Position numbers and translations under genes: made by a program. The notes beneath the pieces were generated by a model. The model was given only the letters and a program-made list of their open reading frames with translations. It was not told the origin of the DNA and did no database searches. Of a stretch of DNA of 64,000 nt, positions 60,644 through 64,000 are shown one piece after another. The stretch covers positions 1 to 64,000 of the forward strand of contig NZ_QTQP01000003.1 of assembly GCF_003854275.1 (NCBI RefSeq), given 5' to 3'. How positions within the stretch are numbered: the first letter of the stretch is position 1; each line of letters begins with the position of its first letter. Source of the stretch: Burkholderia sp. Bp8963. GTDB lineage: Bacteria > Pseudomonadota > Gammaproteobacteria > Burkholderiales > Burkholderiaceae.

Positions 60644-61597
60644 ATGGCGGCTTTCCTGCACGGCCTCGGATTGCGGTATTTCGTCGAAGTGGCGCGCACC
60701 GGTTCGCTCAGCGACGCGTCGGCGCGGCTGCACGTCGCGGTGTCGGCGGTCAGCCGCCAGATCGCGAAGCTCGAAAGCGATCTGGGCACGCCGCTGTTCG
60801 AGCGGCGGCCGCGCGGCATGGCCTTGTCGGAGGCGGGTGAGCGGCTGCTGAGCTTCGCGCAGCGCAGCCTGCTCGAGGCCGAGCACGTGATGAAGGAGAT
60901 CGGCGGGCTCGACGCGCTGCACGGCAGCCTGCTGAAGATCGCGTGTTCGGAGGGGTTTGCGATCGATTTCCTGCCGGGCGCGCTCGCGAGCTTCAAGGCG
61001 CGCCATCCGGGCGTCGACTTCTCGGTGTGGGTCGTGTCGCCGGCCGACGCGACGCGGCGCGTGCGCGATGGCGACGCGGATGTCGCGCTGACCTTCAGCC
61101 TCGCGCCGGAGAAGGGCGTGCGCGTCGAGCACACCGAGCGCGCGCCGATCTACGCGCTGGTGCGCCGCGATCATCCGCTCGCGGCGCGTGACACGGTGTC
61201 GCTCGCCGACGTCGCGCATTACCCCCATGTGCTGCCCGAGGCCGGCACCACCGTGCGCCAGCTGATCGACATCGCATGTGCGCTCGACGGGCTGCTGCTC
61301 GAGCCCGAGCTGACGAGCAACAATACGGCGTCGATGTACCGTTACGCGCAGCATACGGGCGCCGTGATGTTCACCGGCCTGCTGTCGGTGCGCGACCGCT
61401 GCGACGCGGACGGCTTCGTCGTGGTGCCGGTGTCGAACCCGCAACTGCGCGAGCGCAGCATCCAGGTGCAGACGATGGCGGGGCGCGATCTGCCGGCCTC
61501 GGTGCGCGCGTTCCGCGATCATCTGATCGGCGCGATCACGGCGGTGCCGGCGGGGCCGTCGCCCGCGCGACGCCCGCCGGCCCGCCGCGTGAGATAA
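60644..61597 (+). CDS. LysR-family transcriptional regulator
   Basis: A 317-residue LTTR: helix-turn-helix at about 10-60 ('LRYFVEVARTGSLSDASARLHVAVSAVSRQIAKLESDLGTPLF') and a periplasmic-binding-like effector domain from about 92. It diverges from the M20 peptidase gene over 218 bases, the usual arrangement for control of the neighbour. The inducer is unknown. Confidence 0.93.
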   Translation: MAAFLHGLGLRYFVEVARTGSLSDASARLHVAVSAVSRQIAKLESDLGTPLFERRPRGMALSEAGERLLSFAQRSLLEAEHVMKEIGGLDALHGSLLKIACSEGFAIDFLPGALASFKARHPGVDFSVWVVSPADATRRVRDGDADVALTFSLAPEKGVRVEHTERAPIYALVRRDHPLAARDTVSLADVAHYPHVLPEAGTTVRQLIDIACALDGLLLEPELTSNNTASMYRYAQHTGAVMFTGLLSVRDRCDADGFVVVPVSNPQLRERSIQVQTMAGRDLPASVRAFRDHLIGAITAVPAGPSPARRPPARRVR

Positions 61598-61661
61598 TCA
61601 GCGATCCGCCCTCTGCGCCCATGCGGCACGCGACGTCGCGCCGCCTCCGTTTGACGCCAAA

Positions 61662-62771
61662 TTGAAGAACCTGATAGTCACCCTCGATCGCGCCGGCGAG
61701 TTCGACGAGATCATCGACGTGCGCACGCCGCTCGAATTCGCCGAGGATCACATCCCCGGCGCGCTGAACGCGCCCGTGCTCAGCAACGAAGAGCGCGTGC
61801 TCGTCGGCACGATGTACCGGCAGGTGTCGCCGTACGAGGCGACGCGCGTCGGCGCGGCGATCGTCGCGCGCAACATCGCCCGTCACCTCGACACGACGTT
61901 CGCCGACCGGCCACGCAACTGGCGGCCGCTGATCTACTGCTGGCGCGGCGGCAAGCGCTCGGGCTCGATGACGACGTGGTTCAACCTGATCGGCTGGCAG
62001 GCGCGTCAGCTCGACGGCGGCTACAAGGCATACCGCCGTTCGGTCTGCGCGTCGCTCGACGCGCTGCCCGCGCGGTTGCGCTATATCGCGCTCGTCGGCC
62101 ACACGGGCTGCGGCAAGACGCGGCTGCTGCAGGCGCTGCATGACGCAGGCGCACAGACGCTCGATCTCGAGGCGCTCGCATGCCATCGCGGCTCGCTGCT
62201 CGGTGCGCTGCCGGGCGTGCCGCAGCCGACGCAGAAGTCATTCGACTCGGCGCTCGTCGAGGCGCTCGAGCGCTTCGATCCGGCCTGGCCGGTATTCGTC
62301 GAATCCGAGAGCCGCAAGATCGGCCTCGTGCAGTTGCCGCTCGCGCTGCTGCAGGCGATCCAGACAGGGCCGTGGGTCCAGGTCGACGCCGCGCGCGACG
62401 AGCGCATCGCGTTCCTGCTCGACGATTACGGCCACCTGTTCGACGCGCCGGATGCGTTCAGGGCGCAGCTCGCACGGCTGATCGGCCTGCACAGCCGCGA
62501 ACAGATCGCCCGCTGGGGCGCAATGATCGATGCGGATGCGCGTGCCGAGTTGTTTGGCGAACTGATCGACCGGCATTACGACCCTGCCTATGCGCGGACC
62601 TACCGCGAGCATTTCGGCAAGCCGAACCGGGCGCTCACGTTCCAGTTCCGGCCGAATGCGGGCGACGCCCGCGAACAGGCGAGTGCGCTGCTCGCGCAAC
62701 TCGCGCAGTCGGGCCTGCCGGCGACGGCAGCCAGCGCGGCGCCCACTCCAGATCGTCAGGCCGGAACATGA
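61662..62771 (+). CDS. mnmH: tRNA 2-selenouridine synthase (MnmH/SelU)
   Basis: A 369-residue enzyme that replaces the sulfur of 2-thiouridine at tRNA position 34 with selenium from selenophosphate. The N-terminal rhodanese domain has the active Cys in 'YCWRGGKRS' (residue 93), and a P-loop domain follows with Walker A 'GHTGCGKT' (about 146-153). The start appears to be TTG at 61662 (KNLIVTLDRAGEFDEIIDVR...), as no ATG or GTG fits. Its stop overlaps the ATG of the next gene. No selenophosphate synthetase gene is in the window. Confidence 0.93.
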   Translation: MKNLIVTLDRAGEFDEIIDVRTPLEFAEDHIPGALNAPVLSNEERVLVGTMYRQVSPYEATRVGAAIVARNIARHLDTTFADRPRNWRPLIYCWRGGKRSGSMTTWFNLIGWQARQLDGGYKAYRRSVCASLDALPARLRYIALVGHTGCGKTRLLQALHDAGAQTLDLEALACHRGSLLGALPGVPQPTQKSFDSALVEALERFDPAWPVFVESESRKIGLVQLPLALLQAIQTGPWVQVDAARDERIAFLLDDYGHLFDAPDAFRAQLARLIGLHSREQIARWGAMIDADARAELFGELIDRHYDPAYARTYREHFGKPNRALTFQFRPNAGDAREQASALLAQLAQSGLPATAASAAPTPDRQAGT

Positions 62772-63823
62772 AGAACACACGCACTCGACCCAATCCGGCG
62801 CTCGGCTGGATGACCTTCCTGCTGATTGCGGTCTCGGGACTGTTCTATGTGAAATGGTTTCCGTATTACAACAAGGCATTCGTCGCCGCCGGGCATCACT
62901 CGATCGGCCAGTCGATCCTGATGGGCGCGTCGTCGGCGGCGCCCGAACCGTCGCTGAAAGCCGCGCTCGACTACGCGTGGGCGTATGGCAAGGCGATCTG
63001 GCAAGCGATGGTGCTCGGCCTGCTGCTCGGCTCCGCGGTGCAGGCGCTGCTGCCCGCGCACTGGGTCGCGCGCGTGCTCGGCAAGACGGGTTTCGGCAGC
63101 GTTGCCGCAGGCGGCCTGCTGTCGCTGCCGGGGATGATGTGCACCTGCTGCGCGGCGCCCGTCGTCGCTGGCCTGCGCGAGCGGCACGCGTCGCCGGGTG
63201 GCGCGGTCGCGTTCTGGCTTGGCAATACCGTGCTGAACCCGGCCGCGCTGGTGTTCATGGGCTTCGTGCTCGGCTGGCACTGGAGCGCGCTGCGGCTCGT
63301 GCTCGGCATCGCGATGGTGTTCGGGATCGGCTACCTGCTGAACCGCATCGCGCGCCCCGACGACCGGATCGACGACAACCGGCTCGCGGCGCTGGTGGCC
63401 GAACAGGCGGCGGCCGGCAACGCGTTCGTGCGCTGGATCAAGCTCCTCGCTCGGATGACGGCGCGCCTCGTGCCCGAGTACATCGTGCTCGTGCTGCTGC
63501 TCGGCGCGGCCCGCGCGTGGCTGTTCCCGCACATTGGCCCGGAAATCGGCAACCACCTCGGCTGGATCGTCGCGTTCGCGGTCGTCGGCGCACTGTTCGT
63601 GATTCCGACGGCGGGCGAGGTGCCGATCATCCAGGCGATGCTGTCGCTCGGCATGGGCGTCGGTCCGGCCGGTGCACTGCTGATGACGTTGCCGCCGGTC
63701 AGCGTGCCGTCGCTCGCGATGCTCGCGCGCTCGTTCAAGCCAACCATGCTGGCGATCGTCACGGCGCTCGTCGTCGTGTTCGGGATCGTCGGCGGGCTGC
63801 TCGCGATCGCGTTGGGGTTCTAG
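62768..63823 (+). CDS. DUF318/ArsP-type permease
   Basis: A 351-residue membrane protein with about eight helices. Signature: 'LLSLPGMMCTCCAAPVVAGLRERHASPGGAVAFWLGNTVLNPAAL' (the paired-Cys motif of this permease family) and 'VIPTAGEVPIIQAMLSLGMGVGPAGALLMTLPPVSVPSLAML'. Relatives include ArsP, which exports organoarsenicals, and uncharacterised permeases. The ATG overlaps the mnmH stop (ATGA), so it is translationally coupled to mnmH. A role in selenium or arsenic metabolite transport is conceivable but unproven. Confidence 0.88.
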   Translation: MKNTRTRPNPALGWMTFLLIAVSGLFYVKWFPYYNKAFVAAGHHSIGQSILMGASSAAPEPSLKAALDYAWAYGKAIWQAMVLGLLLGSAVQALLPAHWVARVLGKTGFGSVAAGGLLSLPGMMCTCCAAPVVAGLRERHASPGGAVAFWLGNTVLNPAALVFMGFVLGWHWSALRLVLGIAMVFGIGYLLNRIARPDDRIDDNRLAALVAEQAAAGNAFVRWIKLLARMTARLVPEYIVLVLLLGAARAWLFPHIGPEIGNHLGWIVAFAVVGALFVIPTAGEVPIIQAMLSLGMGVGPAGALLMTLPPVSVPSLAMLARSFKPTMLAIVTALVVVFGIVGGLLAIALGF

Positions 63824-64000
63824 CGGCGCGCGTCGTCGGAGCGGTCAGGCACCGTGCGTGGTACGGCTGAATCCCGACGGGGGTGCCAGATCGGCGCGCA
63901 TGACCCGGAAGCGTCGCCACGATCGCCCGGCAGGACGGCATGTCATCGAAGACAACCGATCAGGCAGCCGTTCGCGAACGCGAGAGCCAGGGCATCGGGC

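Noticed and set aside
62180-62767. Plus-strand frame extending the permease gene upstream across mnmH
   Set aside because: This region is coded by mnmH in another frame. The permease homology starts at 62768.

Overview
The window is high-GC DNA (roughly 66-68% by eye over most of its length) from a Burkholderia-type betaproteobacterium. The gene neighbourhoods (rnr-rlmB-rpiA; aat-bpt-pyrD; an ssu sulfonate operon ending in a molbindin gene; dusA followed by tRNA-His) and protein styles fit Burkholderia, most likely the B. cepacia complex. The species call is inference. Positions 1-20.6 kb and about 48.0-53.5 kb are visibly less GC-rich and carry signs of horizontal acquisition.

Region 1 (1-20.6 kb) is a nearly complete type VI secretion system in two divergent operons. 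Leftward: tssB-tssC-tssE-tssF-tssG-tagH-tssJ-tssK-tssL-vgrG, with vgrG cut by the window edge. Rightward: clpV(tssH)-vasH-tagO-tssA(vasJ)-tssM. Many neighbours overlap by 4 bases. Content and order resemble the Vibrio VAS cluster, with its own sigma54 activator. About 470 bases right of tssM lies a 21-base degenerate copy of the 3' end of the adjacent tRNA-Leu gene, as expected for an island border.

Region 2 (21.1-24.8 kb) has two nearly identical tRNA-Leu(CAG) genes, each with its own promoter and terminator. They bracket two exported phosphoesterase/phospholipase C-type genes and form a 3.45 kb repeat-bounded module.

Region 3 (25-37.4 kb) is mostly housekeeping: RNase R, RlmB, a doubly truncated fadD remnant, an HxlR regulator, an AmiD-like amidase, RpiA, a GntR/FadR-type regulator, a Gfo/Idh/MocA oxidoreductase, a cystine-type ABC permease and binding protein, PyrD and the arginyl/leucyl transferase Bpt.

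Region 4 (37.4-39.1 kb) has a decayed second copy of the aat 3' end. Between it and intact aat sits a cassette of two overlapping small genes headed by a perfect LexA-type box (CTGT-N8-ACAG). This is the most novel-looking item in the window.

Region 5 (39.1-47.9 kb) holds a NUDIX hydrolase, tRNA-fMet, a heme-degrading-domain protein, an SMR transporter, a 3-hydroxyisobutyryl-CoA hydrolase-like enzyme, ssuDCB plus molbindin, and dusA.

Region 6 (48-53.5 kb) starts at tRNA-His. It contains remnants of an integrase, an excisionase-like gene and a phage protein, a second tRNA-fMet (inverted relative to the first), small orphan genes, a tandem pair of paralogs of unknown function, and orphan terminators.

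Region 7 (53.5-64 kb) is a metabolic and regulatory stretch: a VOC protein, a divergent HxlR/thioesterase pair with a palindromic operator, an aldo-keto reductase, an MHS-type MFS transporter, an M20 peptidase with a divergent LysR regulator, and mnmH overlapping a DUF318-type permease. No insertion sequence, rRNA or CRISPR array was seen.
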